This document shows positions 31,458 through 43,382 of a stretch of 64,000 nt of DNA, piece by piece. Position numbers and translations under genes: made by a program. The notes beneath the pieces were generated by a model. It did no database searches. It was not told the DNA's origin and saw only the letters and a list, made by a program, of their open reading frames with translations. Within the stretch, counting starts at the first letter, position 1, and the number at the start of each line of letters is the position of its first letter. The DNA comes from Mantis religiosa (taxonomy: Eukaryota > Arthropoda > Insecta > Mantodea > Mantidae): positions 465,044,995-465,108,994 of the forward strand of contig CM060950.1 of assembly GCA_030765055.1 (NCBI GenBank), written 5' to 3'.

Positions 31458-34453
31458 TTAAAAGTCTTCCATTTCCCGGCGCTTGAGGGATAGAATTCGT
31501 CGGGCCAGCTCTGAAATTGTGTTCCAGTTCGTAGGAGATGTCAGCATACTGGCGACTACTTCAGAAGGTGTAAACTGTCCTAGTTTTAACTCCGCCACTT
31601 GACGCAGATGTTGCCATCGAACACATTCGAAGAACGTGTGCTCCACAGTGTCGATTTTGCCGCAGTAGATAATTCGTCAGTAGCGCTTAACCCAAAACGG
31701 TGCAGATAGGCCCTAAAACATCCATGTCCTGTGAGGAACTGGGTGAGGTAGAAGTTGACGCCTCCCCTTCTGCGCATATACCAAGGTGTAATATTGCGGA
31801 TTAAACGTCGTTTCCAGAGGGCTGTTCCGTCATCCATGTCCCATAACTCCTGCCACTCTTCCAACAGCTGCTGCCGGGCCTCGGCTCTGCCTATCTCAGT
31901 CCGTTCCCGTAAGAGGCGCTCTTTGGCCAACAACGTAATAGGGGGCGTTCTGGCCAACACCAGTAATGCCTTGGTTGAAGTGGTCCAATACGCGCTGGTG
32001 ATTCTAATCGCAACCTTGCGCTGCACGCTGAGGAGCTGAGTAGTATACAATTTGCGGTCAAGTGCTTTTTGCCAGATCCTCACACCATAGAGCAGGATAG
32101 AGGAGACAACTGAGAAGAGAATTCTGCGACTGGTTTCCTTAGGGCCTCCTATATTCGGCATTATTCTACTTAAATGCGCAGCGGCTACGCTGGCCTTCGT
32201 AACAATAGCGCGTACGTGAGTACCCCTGTACATATTGCGGGCTAGATGTATGCCTAAGTATTTCAGGGAGTCCTGACTCCGGATGACCAAGGTACCAAGC
32301 TGGAGGTTGATATCTGGGACCTTCCTGCCACCCACCAGCAGTACCACTTCTGTCTTGTGCGGCGCCAATCCTAATTTCTTGGCTGTCAGGGAACGATCTA
32401 ATTCTGCCAGAGCTTCATTGCCAGCTAGTTCCAGAGAGACTGCATCAGGGGCAATTATAGTGAGGGCCAGGTCTTCTGCGTAGGCTGTAAGCGTGACCCC
32501 TGGGGGCATAGGTGATCTCAGAATTCCATCAAAGTAGACGTTCCACAGGGTGGGGCTCAGTACTGAGCCCTGTGGGACTCCGCAGGTCATGTACATTTGA
32601 CTGTGACTGCCTACGAGTAGCAACCGATCGTCTAAGTAGCTGGCCAGCAGATTGTAGAGATATGGTGCTATCTGCCGTGAACTGAGCTCCGATAAAATGC
32701 CTCCCCATGGTGCAGAGTTGAAGGCATTTCTGACATCCAGGGTGACAAGAGCACACTTGGGACGTCGGCCGCGGGGCTGTGATTGGATGCCCTCCGCTAG
32801 TTCCTGCACCTTCCTCAGGGCGGTAAGGGTGGACCGTCCCATGCGAAAGCCGTGTTGTGCTTCAGCTAATCCACCGGTGCGTTCGATTTCACTAATGAGG
32901 CGTCCCAGTACTAGACGTTCAAAGAGTTTACCCAGTACATTCAGGAGACAGATGGGTCGATAGGTGGTAGTCCCCTGTTCCCGCTGCGGTTTCTCGAGCA
33001 ACAGAAGTCGCGCCTGCTTCCATTCAGCCGGGAAATTGCCAGTTTTCAATAGGCGGTTGAATAGTTCTAAACACCGGTCTGGGTAATTCTGGACGATGGT
33101 CTTCACGACCAGAGGGGGCACACCGTCTGGTCCTGGGGCTCTGTTGACTCGAATTTTGGCCATAGCTTCTGTCAGGTCTTCGGCAGTGAATGGAGATATC
33201 TCATCGGGAGACACGGGGTGCTTAGCCCAGGAGATGGAGGCATGTGCCGGGAAGAGGGTCTGAGCTACCTCTAACTGGCGATCATCAGGCAGCTGGGCCG
33301 GCGGTGATGTCCGGAGCTTCTTCGTAGCAAGCTTATAGCCCTGGCCCCAGATGTCTTCGTCTATTTCATCCAGGAGGGCCTGCCAAGCAGCACGTTTGGC
33401 AACCAGTATGGCTTCCTTGAGCAGTGCCCGGCTTGTCCTGTATTGTTCCGAGCAGAGACGTTTGTGGGCCTCGTCGCCTCTTCTGTTTGCGCGAACCATC
33501 GCTCGTCTGGACCGTATGGTTTGTCTACGTTGGGCAGCAATATCTTCAGACCACCAGTAGGCGGGCTTACGAAAATGTCTGGTTGGCTTTCGAGGAAAGG
33601 CAGTATCACAGGCTTGCTGTAGAATCCTAGAGAATGTTGTAACAGTGAGGGTCCGTTCATCATGCGCATTCAGTAGGCGGCCCACTTCCGTCACCAAAGC
33701 AGGGAGCCCATGTGGTGGAACCCGCCATACCAGACTTGAAGAGCGGTCCGATGGATGGGATCCAGCATCAGCGACATCATACAAAAGGTATTGATGATAG
33801 CTCAGGGTCTCTGTATCCAAAACTTTCCAATTCAGAACCTTCTGGGAGAGGGTGTTGGTGCTAAAAGTGATATCGATGTAAGACTGACTGTCACGTCGTA
33901 CAAAGGTGGGTGCTGTTCCTCGGTTGTGTGCCACTAAATTGTCTTCAGCAAGCCATTCTGCCAAGGCACGGCCTCTGAAGTCCTCAACTGGTGAGCCCCA
34001 TAAAGGCAATTTGGCGTTAAAGTCTCCACCCACGATAATGCCTTTAGCGTGACGACGCATGTCAGTTCGTAGGTCGTGAAGGAAGCTAAGAAACCAGGTA
34101 AGGTCAACGTTCGGCGAAATATAGCAGCCGTAGATCAGAAAGGAAGGCAGTTCCAGCCAAACAAATCCTGCTCTTGCTCCCCTGTCCACTAAGGGCAGAG
34201 AGTTGTTCTAGAGACGTATAGCAACATCGACTGCGTTGTCAGTGGTCCATATAGTATGATCGGTTTTAGCTTTGTTTGGTTCAGCCATGATCAGTATGTC
34301 CCTACTGGTTTCGGATGCCATGTGGCACAATAAATCCATGGCCTCTCGGCTGCAGTCGATGTTGGCTTGCAGTATCCGTATAGCCCCTTATGGTTTAGCA
34401 GCGACAGAAAACGTGACTGGTGCCGGTTCTGTCGTCTCTGGGACAGTTAACAT
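31458..34453 (-). pseudogene. R1-clade ORF2: endonuclease and reverse transcriptase
   Basis: From the Met at 34453, 12 nt past the ORF1 stop, the frame reads an apurinic-type endonuclease: LQANIDCSREAMD, GGDFNAKLPLWGSP, SYIDITF, SYHQYLLYD. It then reads a reverse transcriptase: ALVTLDVRNAFNSAPW, CGVPQGSVLSPTLWN, and AYAEDLALTI, where the catalytic YADD has become YAED. Two stops interrupt the endonuclease (TAA at 34388-34390, TAG at 34208-34210). A one-base frameshift near 31670-31685 moves the C-terminal knuckle YCGKIDTVEHTFFEC into another frame, ending at 31458. The ORF is otherwise complete, so inactivation is recent. Confidence 0.87.
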
Positions 34454-34464
34454 TTGCGAAGTTG

Positions 34465-36474
34465 TCAGGTCGTTGTGCGAAGATGTTGGGCCCTAGCAGC
34501 GTTGACTAACTTGCGGTACTTAGGACAGCGATGGGTGCCCACTCTATGTCCCGGAACGGCGCACATCAGGCAATATGGCTCGGAAGTGTAATTGACAGCC
34601 AAGTGACCATCCTTCCCACAATTAAGACAAGCTTTTCCTCTATCAGGGCCACTGCAGTTATTTGCTCGATGTCCAAACGCTTGACAGTGGAAACAGCGGG
34701 GTATGAAAACCCGTTCCTGAACCTTGCAGGAACACCAACCGATGCGGACCGACCCTAATTGGGTAAGGCGGCGCCCCAGCTCTGAAGGTAAGACAACTGT
34801 GGCTATTTGTCCCTCCGTCATAGTGGGTCGAAGAGACGTGACCCGCAGTTCTGCAGCGCTCACTCCCAAAGCGCGGGAAATGGATTCTTGGTCTTCTGCC
34901 TCCGTGGTGATGGCGTCAATATCGTGTATGTGCAGTACCGTGTCCATTCTACGTGTACAGCGCACAGCCGTGTCTTTGAGGTTTTGTGCCAGGGCCTTCC
35001 TCAGCGGTTCAGCCTTGTCAGCTCCCCCATTAATGGTCAGAAGCAATTCTCCTCCACGGGTCTTGCGGATGTGTTGCACATCCACGCCAACTTCCTCCAG
35101 TTTGACACTGCTCTTGACCTCCTTTAGCAGTTCCGCGTATGTTCGGGTCCCAGGATGAACAATAACTGCTCCAATGTCTGTGCTTTTGGCTGCCGAGGGT
35201 GATCCAGGATGGGGTCCTCCTTTCCCAGCATCGGATGCCATCCTCCGGGGTCGAGGGACGTGCAGGTAGACTGTGATGTCGCTGTCTACAAATACATATT
35301 CCAAAAGTTTCCTTGTTGTAAGAATGTCACACCCGGCCGGTAGGGGAAGACGGATCTTTCGCCTACCATGTTTGTAGGCCAAGGCACGCAGGCAGCTGAA
35401 GCGCTCCCTCAAAAGCTGCAGGGTGTCTCCCTTTTCCACAGGTGTCGTCATGGACAGCTTGAAAATAAAGCGTTCCTTGGTCCGGAAACCTCCTTCCTTC
35501 GGCACTTTCGAAATGGAAGAAAAGTACGCTGCATTAGGATACTCCTCATCCAGGCCAACTAGGTCCACCAGTTCGGGGTATCATTTGCGGAACAGCCGGT
35601 TGATGCCTTGGCCCATCGAGGGATCGTCGGTGATAATGGCCAAATCCTCTTCGGTATCTGCCTGAAGTGGATTCCCTTCTGCAATCTCCACAGTCCGGAA
35701 CGTGCAAGGGGGCCAGGATTGTTCCACAAGGTCTTTCAGTCTTTCAGGGCTATCGACCTCAGAGAAAGACGCTCGGATTCCCGAGGCGATTTGTTGTTCC
35801 ACCTCGGAGCAGTACGCTGGATCCAGGTTATTTAGATCAGCCAATAATAATTCAGGGGCAGTTTGAACGCCAATGGACTGCGATTCGATAGCGTTACATT
35901 TTACCTTAGCTTTGCTTGGTGGTCCACTACTCGCGTCCGCATGAGCTTTAAGCAGGTCAGAAATGACCTTCACTCTCCTAATTTTCACCTTTATGTCCAT
36001 TTTAGTATTCACATTTGTGCTGATGAGGTCTACCAGTCCAGAAGCCGCTTCGGAGAGCTGAGATATCAAGTCGGCAAAGCTAATTTCATCCGAATTTTCG
36101 GCAAGTGCGGCACTAGAACGTTTAGCGCGACTTCCAGGTTGTCGTAAACACGGCGGAGCACACACAGACACCTCCGATGATTGAGACTCTGAAGTGGACA
36201 CTGAAGAGGGGGCCACTGCTCTTTGGCCACCAGAAGTATTGGGTATTGTTCCACTTGATGCCAAGGAAGCCGTGAAGTTAGTCCCTTGAAGATCATCAGC
36301 AATCACTCCAGAAGAATCGGTTGTCTCCATGGCCTGAAGGGGCAATTGAGCAATATTTTGGCAGTCGCTTGCTGACGGTCGGGTGGAGCCTGCCTGCCCA
36401 CTCACATCACCGATCGGTTCTGGGGTTCCGAAGCCCCTGTCCCGTAACTGATTATCTGTAGTGTAACTTTCCAT
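34465..36474 (-). pseudogene. R1-clade ORF1 (gag-like, CCHC knuckles), one stop
   Basis: A 669-codon frame starts MESYTTDNQLRDRGFGTPEP. The N-terminal half is Ser/Glu-rich and weakly conserved. The middle has an RRM-like region typical of LINE ORF1. The C-terminal part has three zinc knuckles: CFHCQAFGHRANNC, CLNCGKDGHLAVNY (with Tyr for the last Cys) and CLMCAVPGHRVGTHRC. A single in-frame TGA at 35581-35583 divides it. ORF1 protein binds the element RNA and forms the ribonucleoprotein particle. Confidence 0.85.
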
Positions 36475-36695
36475 AATGGTTAAGATTAGAAGTCCTTACA
36501 TAGCCGCTCGCCAACAATTGATCCAACCAGACAGGAGGAGGAAAGAAGAAAAGAAGGGAAAGAGAAGAAGAGAAAGGAAAGAAGAGAAAGGAAAGAGGAG
36601 CTCTCTCGGGAGTAGAGGGAAGGTGAGGGAGCACCAGCTCGGGGACCCCGGGTGCGCCACGCCCATGCTTATTAGACATAAGCCCCCTGGGGGGA

Positions 36696-36735
36696 GTAGT
36701 AGTAGTAGTAGCAGCAGCAGCAGCAGCAGCAGCAG
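36696..36735. repeat. (TAG)n(CAG)n repeat at LINE 5' end
   Basis: Five TAG-type units followed by about eight CAG units directly abut the LINE's 5' end. Confidence 0.85.
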
Positions 36736-37800
36736 TAATGGTCTTTTTGTTATTTTCATCTTCTGCATTCTGAAAGTTCAAGCTTCTGTATGCTGCTATA
36801 TATTCTCAAGAATGTTTTTTTTCTGTCATTTCTTCTTGGTTTGTTTTCGTTCTTTCTGCCCAAAAGATTCGATCTGAAGATCTCCTTTGGTATCCAGTCT
36901 TTCCTCCCCATCCTTGGCACATGAGTATACCATACTATGTAGGCTGTTTTTTCTTTAATTTCATCCATGAGGGTTGGATAAAAGTCGCTAGAACCACTTT
37001 TTTCCTTGCAGATACTAGCCCAGTTGGAATGTGCAACATACTATACACATATGAAAAGATGAATTGAACTCATGGTACACTATCATTAAAGGTCAGAAGG
37101 GCTGGGGTCCACCGTAAATATCATGCAACTGTTAGGCATTTTAAGTTGAAGAATGAATTTTATTTTATATTTGATTCAATTGTAACAATCATTGCAAATA
37201 ATTTACTTCTATCATGATTCTCAATGATTACCGAAACTTGCAACCCGCAAGGTTTGTTCACGACAAACGTGCTAGTCGCCTTGTGCAGAGCAGAGCGTTG
37301 GGCCAGATTACATGGACCTGCAGTCACTCCTTACCCCCTAAACACTTTGCCGGTTACATGTCTATACCTCCCTTCCCTCCCCTGCCTTTACTCATTATTA
37401 GAGCAACATTTTTGTTACCGAACCTGTAGCTGATTTGTTGTGGTATAGCAGTGACACAATCAGGATGAGACAGTTGTCCTGCAGATTAACGTGGTGCTTC
37501 CGCTGTGAAAGTTGTGTATTTACAAGAGCAAGTTGAAACTAATTTAGGCCATTGTCATCTGAGAATATTACGGTGTATGCTATTCAATATATATATATAT
37601 TTATGTTATAGATACATCTGTGCAAAACATGCTCTGCTTATTTAATTTACAAGTTATTTATGATTCTAGCATATTTTGAGTAAATATGTTAGTATGAAAT
37701 AAGAATATGAAAGAAGTCCTACAAAGTCTGTCGGGCAGGGGGCACAGTCAGGAAACAGAAGTTATGACACACGGGAAAAGTATCATGGTCCCGTACCAGG
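36736..37800. other. No recognisable feature
   Basis: No gene or element that I can name; a short TA run lies near 37590. Confidence 0.45.
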
Positions 37801-37803
37801 ACC

Positions 37804-38815
37804 TTATAAGTGTCCAATGTGACTACCCTTTGTCACACGGCACACATCAAGTCTATAGCCGAGTTCTTCCCAAACGCTGATAAGTGTGTATTCAGTAATT
37901 GTAGCAACAGCTGCTTCAATCCGGTTTCTTAATTCAGGGAGGTCACCTGGTAGCGGAGGCACGTACACACGATCCTTGAAGAAGCCCCAAAGATAAAAAT
38001 CACATGGCGTTAGGTCAGGAGAACGTGGAGTCCATGCATAGCAAGCCCTGTTATTGGGGCCCTTGCGGCCTATCCAGCGCTCGGGTACAGTGACGTTCAT
38101 ACAATTGCGTACTTAGTTATGCCAGTGAGGTGGCGCACCATCTTACTGGGAAATGTTCTCTGGCTCATTTTCTTCCAACTGAGGGAAGAACTATTGCTCT
38201 AGTGTATCAAGGTAAGAAGTGCCAGTTACAGTAGGTTCACCAAAAAAGAAAGGCCCATAAACTTTTCGCCGGGATACGGCACAAACAAATATTCACTTTA
38301 GGGAAATCTCGTTGTGTTTGTACCATCTCGTGAGGTTTTTCTGATCTGCAGATGCACACATTGTAAGTGTTAACATGTCCACTAAGGTGAAAGGTCGATT
38401 CATCACTGAAGACAACACGATCCATAAAATCGTCATCGTCATGAAACAACATGTCGTTTGCGAAGTCAGCACGTAATCCGTGGTCTGTCGGCTTTAGAGC
38501 CTGTAAGCGTTTTCTTACAACTTTCCAAACAGTCAACAAAGGAACTTGTAATTCACGATTAGCCTTCCGGACTGATTTCTTTGGGCTAGAAGTGAACGAC
38601 CTCTCGCTCAAGAGACTCTTCACTTACTCTTGGTCGTCCCGTGCTCTTCCGTTTGCAAAGGCAGTCGGTATCTTCAAACTTATGATACTTCTACGAATGT
38701 TATCACTAGGAGGATAATAGCCGAACTTAATGCGGAATGCACGTTGCACAAATTTGGTCTTTGCAAACCGCAAGACACAAAACACTTTCTGTTTACTAGT
38801 CGCTATCTTTGCTAC
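37804..38815 (-). pseudogene. Second copy of the HTH transposase (degraded)
   Basis: In - strand order: the start near 38795 (equivalent of MVTSKQK), VWKVVRKRLQALKPTDHGLR, VFSDESTFHLSGHVN (first Asp, 38350-38420), FFLGEP-type block near 38240, then VTVPERWIGRKGPNNRACYA, LTPCDFYLWGFFKDR (third catalytic region) and the end TKGSHIGHL at 37804. A frameshift separates the parts near 38110-38240. The sequence QKLDGAPPHW-type block is present but broken. Its 3' flank differs from that of the copy at 25.7-30.0 kb, and the 72-bp terminal repeats were not found. Confidence 0.78.
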
Positions 38816-38829
38816 TAACGCTGTCTAGC

Positions 38830-39294
38830 TGTTTTACTATTTTTGAAGAATGAATAATACTTTTCTTGTTCCAAGATGGAAATTTAGTCCCTCATAAACA
38901 TTTTTAATTTCTTTGATACAATTCCAAATATTATTAATGTATTTTTACAACCAGCGGTAGAAATAACGATGAACTATTTCTTTATCTTGCGCACACGCTA
39001 CTCATGCATCTTTGATGCACACACAAAATTGTTTCTGCACAAACTCGGAGAGACAAATATACGTTTTAACCCTAAGACTTTCATAAGCAGGAGAACAAAA
39101 TCTTTTAAAACATTTAACAACTTCTTTTATTACGTTGTCATGGTTACACCAAACCTACCTTACATTATTTCTTTATTTTATTACAAATACTAATCTCTTT
39201 GACTATTATTAACAAAACATGAAGTATCTAAAGTAACTGCATTCAAGAGTGCGACATTTTCAAGAAAATCCCTCAAGTAAGACTTTTATTATCA
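38830..39294. other. No recognisable feature
   Basis: AT-rich spacer between two DNA transposons. Confidence 0.45.
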
Positions 39295-39296
39295 TA

Positions 39297-40610
39297 AGAG
39301 GGAGACCCAAAAGAAACCGGACTCCGAGGACGCTGCCACTCGTAGACGTAGTGCAGAGTTCTCGCGCTAGATAGTGTTAGTAGAGACCTTCATGAAACAG
39401 CTGTGCAGATGGCGTCAGTGTAGAGCTGAACGTGCAAGTGTGGTATTGTGTTTCTCTGACTGTTGGCGGGTTACCTCTGCTAAATCGTTATGGCAACCTT
39501 AAAAGAACAGAGTGTGTGTGTGAAATTTTGTTTCCTGCTTTAAAAAAACTGCAACAGCGACACACCAAATGCTTCAGGAAGGTTTCCAGGAGGACGCTAT
39601 GAGCCGCACACAGGTTTTCGAGTGGTTTGGGCGCTTTAGACATGGTGAGATGTGTGTATAAGACCAAGCTCATTCTGGACGCACATCAACATCGCGAAAT
39701 GAAGAGAACATTGAAAAGGTCCGACAAAAGATCAACGAGGATCGTCGCCAAACGATCGACCAAATTTCAGCAGTGACAGGAATCAGTTTGAGCTCGTGCC
39801 AGCGGATTTTGAGGGAGGATTTGCACATGAGACGTGTTGCTGCTAAATTTGTTCCGCGCCTTCTCACACAGGAGCACAAAACCATCTGCATGAATGTGTG
39901 TCAGGACTTGAAAACCAAGATTGCACGTGATCCAAACTTCTTTAATAAAGGCATTACAGGGCATGAGAGTTGGTGTTACGGGTATGACCAAGAAACCAAG
40001 CAAGCGTCAAGCCAGTGGAGGACTCCCAACTCTCCCAGACCAAAAAAGCAAGGCAAATGAGGTCAAATGTGAAGACGATGATCATTGTCGTTTTTGATTT
40101 TCGTGGAATTGTGCACCGGGAATTCGTACCCCCTGGCCAGGCTGTTAATCAGCACTTTGATGTTTTAAGGCGTCTGCGAGAGGACGTAAGGAGGAAACGC
40201 CCGGAACTTTGGCGATCAGGTGACTGGTTTCTGCATCACAACAACGCTCCAGCACACAAAGCCTTACGAGTGACCCACTATTTGGCATCTCAGAGGTGGT
40301 CTGTCATTCCCCACGCTCCGTATTCGCCGCACCTTGTCCCGTGCGACTTTTTCCTATTTCCACGAATGAAAAAAGCGCTAAAAGGGGAGCGTTATGACGA
40401 TGTGGAGGCAGTGAAACAGCTTCACAAAGGGCACTGGACAATATCAAACTTGAAGAGTTCCAAACATGCTTCCAACAGTGGGAAAAGAGACTTGGCAAGT
40501 GTGTTGCATGTAATTGAGAGTATTTTGAAGGTGGCTGAAGTAATTTTGTAAAAAGGTTCATCAATAAAGTTTTTATGACAACAATACGGTTTCTTTTGGG
40601 TCCCCCCTCG
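39297..40610 (+). mobile_element. mariner element, complete but dead
   Basis: A 1314-bp element has terminal repeats AGAGGGAGACCCAAAAGAAA and the inverse of CGAGGGGGGACCCAAAAGAA. It is flanked by TA at 39295-39296 and 40611-40612. It encodes one transposase with frameshifts. Confidence 0.92.
39490..40551 (+). pseudogene. mariner transposase with lost catalytic residues
   Basis: It starts MATLKEQSVCVKFCFLLK. A frameshift follows near 39540, a TAA lies at about 39659, and another frameshift near 40045 moves the second half into a new frame. Recognisable blocks are MSRTQVFEWFGRFRHGEM (helix-turn-helix), NEENIEKVRQKINEDRRQTI, the first-Asp block (reads TGHESW, His for Asp), SSQWRTPNSPRPKKQ, WFLHHNNAPAHKAL (Asn for the second Asp) and VPCDFFLFPRMKKALKG (third Asp kept). 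Two of the three catalytic Asp residues of the mariner DD34D triad are gone. Confidence 0.88.
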
Positions 40611-40612
40611 TA

Positions 40613-41184
40613 AGAGACGAAAGCGCTGCTGGCCTTTGTTTCCACGAAGGTAACTTCACGGTCGCTATGTCACTGGACATCGAGACAAGGCATGCTTGAC
40701 TCTTTCACAAACTCATCCTCTTGGTTCTTCCCACGCTAATGATCAGTGCCATACATACTTTCCTCAGAAACCGCACTTTTCAAGTTCCAGTTGCAGGGAA
40801 GACATCAACACTAAGACCTTTGAGTGGCGAGTCCCCAAAGGCTCTGCGCTGACCCCCCGCACTTTTGCGTGTTTATGGCAGATTTCCCAACACAGCTGCA
40901 CATCGAAATGGTATAGTAGGTTAAGGACGTGCTATGCTGCTATTCTGCAATATATATGCTAAGCTTACATTTCTGTTACTGACTAGCGCTATCAGCAATG
41001 TTTTAAGTAGTAGCGTAATTCCATCAACCTTAGAAGGGACACCGATATACAAAATTAAGAACAGTGTGAGCTGAAAACTGTATTACTATTCCCTACATAT
41101 GCACTATCTAAAGACACATGCTTCTGACCTGAATCACTTGACTAACATAAATGTATATCAGTAGTGTTTATTTCTCAATGATGG
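40613..41184. other. No recognisable feature
   Basis: Spacer between the mariner and a solo LTR. Confidence 0.45.
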
Positions 41185-41190
41185 CATTAT

Positions 41191-41717
41191 TGTGACTTTG
41201 TGGGTTCGTGAAATTGAAAGTCCAATTGCACAAACTCAAAATGTTCTTTATTTCCACCGAATTACAGTTGGAACACTTGCCGATTACACGGAATTACGTG
41301 AGGCACACAATTACAATTCGTCAGTTCGTCTGTCAGGGGTCCACTCTACACTCACAATTACGTACAACTCCTCTGATGCACGTACACAGTCTTCCGGTCC
41401 TTTCACTCACTCGGCGCTCCTCACGGTTGCTCGCCAAGAACTAACTTGACTCGCCAACTGCAGCCCCTTTTATAGGAATATCGCTGTTTCTGGAAGTCTC
41501 GCGGTTCAGTGAATCATCCTGAAGGTTCCAGACGTCAAGGAGGGGAAAAGAGATGGCTAGCGATGTTTTTCCAACCACCCCCCTCGTTAGTGCTACAAGA
41601 CAAATTGGTAGGCGTGGCCTCAATGCCTCCTGTCGCCTACCCGGCTGCTGGTTGGTCGGGCCTTCCGATAATTAGGTGACATTATTCTCTTTCCATTAAC
41701 ATTTTACTTTCACAACA
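41191..41717 (-). mobile_element. Solo Gypsy-type LTR
   Basis: A 527-bp LTR lies on the - strand (starts TGTTGTGAAAGTAAAATG, ends CCACAAAGTCACA in its own sense), with CATTAT on both sides (41185-41190 and 41718-41723). It shares the 3' terminus and the promoter block GATATTCCTATAAAAGG with the LTRs at 26455 and 28208, so it belongs to a related family. A single LTR with target duplication is the usual product of LTR-LTR recombination. Confidence 0.85.
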
Positions 41718-42256
41718 CATTATGAAATAATAGCTGACTCCACAAAGCTTGAGTTAGAACCAGAAAGAACACGAGAAATGGTTAATGAATACTTTCATCG
41801 TCTTCTGACAAAACTTATAACTACATTGAATAGCATTTATCACTTTTCAAAATGTTTCTCTTTCCGATGTTTCATGTACACATTTAGATTATTCATAACA
41901 ATTATTTACCATAGACACACTGTAATAAAAGATTTAAAAACAGACAAGTGCCACTAAATGCAATAAGCCTGATCAACTGTATTTTACAAATTGAAAATTG
42001 TGCATATAATATCTGCATTAAGTTTTCATTAATTCCATATGTCCGTTTTACTGCTTAGCAACTTACTACTCCCATGCATGTTCCCGTTTTACCAAATAAT
42101 ATACTGTAAAAACTGAATATTCGTTTAGATGCAATAATTATCACAATAATGAATACAATTTTATTACCATACCAATGCAGATTTTGTTTGAATAGCCCAG
42201 AGATTTATACCACAAGTATTGTTTTTAAATACTAGGTATGCTTTTTACTAATACAC

Positions 42257-42560
42257 TGCCGCAAACCCGTTATCTACTATAGCGCGGCTTGTATACACCA
42301 AAGAGCCCGCAAATAAAAATAGCTGAGATAAAGGACTTGCCGGCGCAGATTAAGTTATGCTTCTGGAAGGTTCGGATTTCGTCATTCTATATCTTGTTAT
42401 TCCAGAAACATCTAGTGATTGTACAGAACAGTCGACTTCTTGTTTGTCCCAGAAATCTCTCTAATTTATGAATGAGGTATACAAGCGATTGTGACACGCC
42501 AGCGGACATTTATAAAACAAGAGTGAGTCGTAAGCAGTAAACAGCTGTTTACTGGGCAAC
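42257..42560 (+). mobile_element. Partial LTR related to the one at 49589
   Basis: It begins TGCCGCAAACCCGTTATCTA, similar to the start of the LTR at 49589 (TGACGCGAACCCGTATCTAC), and shares GCGGCTTGTATACAC with it. The 3' part is missing, probably replaced by the LINE that starts near 42575. Confidence 0.55.
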
Positions 42561-42574
42561 TCAGTAGAAAGTAA

Positions 42575-43382
42575 AAAAATATTTCTTATGCAAAAGAGGA
42601 TTATAAGAATCATTACTAACACCCACACCAGATGCTCCTGTAAAGATCCTTTTTACAAGATTGAAGATATTAACGCTTCCTTGCATGTATATTTCTTGAT
42701 CCTAAAATTCTTTGTATGCAATCGTGCATTATTTGCAACAAATAATGTAATTCACAAAATAAACACTAGACAAAAGTATAATATCCATTATCCCAGTGCT
42801 AAACTTTCTTGCTTCCAGAAAGGTGTGCATTATGAAACTATCAAAATATTTGGCGCACTTCCTAATGTTCTTAAAGAAAAAGTTGATAATTTCGGTGCTT
42901 TTAAAAAGCTGTTAGAGAGTACCTTTGCTCAAAATCTTTTTATTCTGTACAAGATTATCTGAATGACAAATTATCCTGATAATGCTTCTGTAGCTCTATA
43001 AGTAGTATTTAACTATTCCAATGACAAATCATTACTTATAAATATTTGATGCAAGCTGAAAGTTTATTTTTAATCTATATGTATGTAATAAATAACAAGA
43101 ATGGTATCCATTGCAAAAAGGTTGAGACGTACTGGCATAAGCCAAGTGAAAGCTGGTTTAAAAAGTGTTTCATTTTGTATCATATATATAATTATCCCTG
43201 CTTTGTTTTCCATATTGTTGTTCATATTGCCTGTGTACTATAATATGTGTCTTATGTTAACTTTTGTACATATATATGCTATTAAACTTTATACCTCTAG
43301 ACATGTTCAATGTTCACAGCCTTTTCTGGCTACAAGTGAACCTACTGAACGCAAATCAATCTAATCTAATCTAATCTAACCA
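42575..43382 (+). mobile_element. 3' end of a CR1-like LINE with (AATCT)n tail
   Basis: The open frame 42588..42962 gives the C-terminal end of a LINE RT protein: QKRIIRIITNTHTRCSCKDP, INTRQKYNIHYPSAKLSCFQ, and a FKKLLESTFAQ end. A 3' untranslated region and a tandem tail of CTAAT units at 43361-43380 follow. Tandem-repeat tails rather than poly(A) are typical of CR1/Jockey-type LINEs. It is 5'-truncated. Confidence 0.78.

Larger units (their letters stand above)
31278..36695 (-). mobile_element. R1-clade LINE, full length, inactivated
   Basis: A 5.4-kb non-LTR retrotransposon on the - strand has a 5' untranslated region (about 36475-36695), ORF1 with three CCHC knuckles, ORF2 with endonuclease, RT and a C-terminal knuckle, and a short poly(A). 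Two ORFs with triple-CCHC ORF1 and no RNase H fit the R1 clade. It is flanked on both sides by trinucleotide repeats ((GGY)n at the 3' side, (TAG)n(CAG)n at the 5' side), so it may target microsatellites as some R1-clade members do. GC content is higher than that of the flanks. It carries stops and a frameshift. Confidence 0.85.

Noticed and set aside
31755..36302. Plus-strand ORFs across the R1-type LINE
   Set aside because: They are antisense shadows of ORF1 and ORF2; motifs are only on the - strand.
36496..36781. ORFs rich in Leu, Ser or Thr near 36.5-36.8 kb
   Set aside because: They translate the (CAG)n/(TAG)n repeat and purine-rich 5' end of the LINE.
40304..40645. Minus-strand ORF opposite the mariner
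   Set aside because: Antisense shadow of the transposase.
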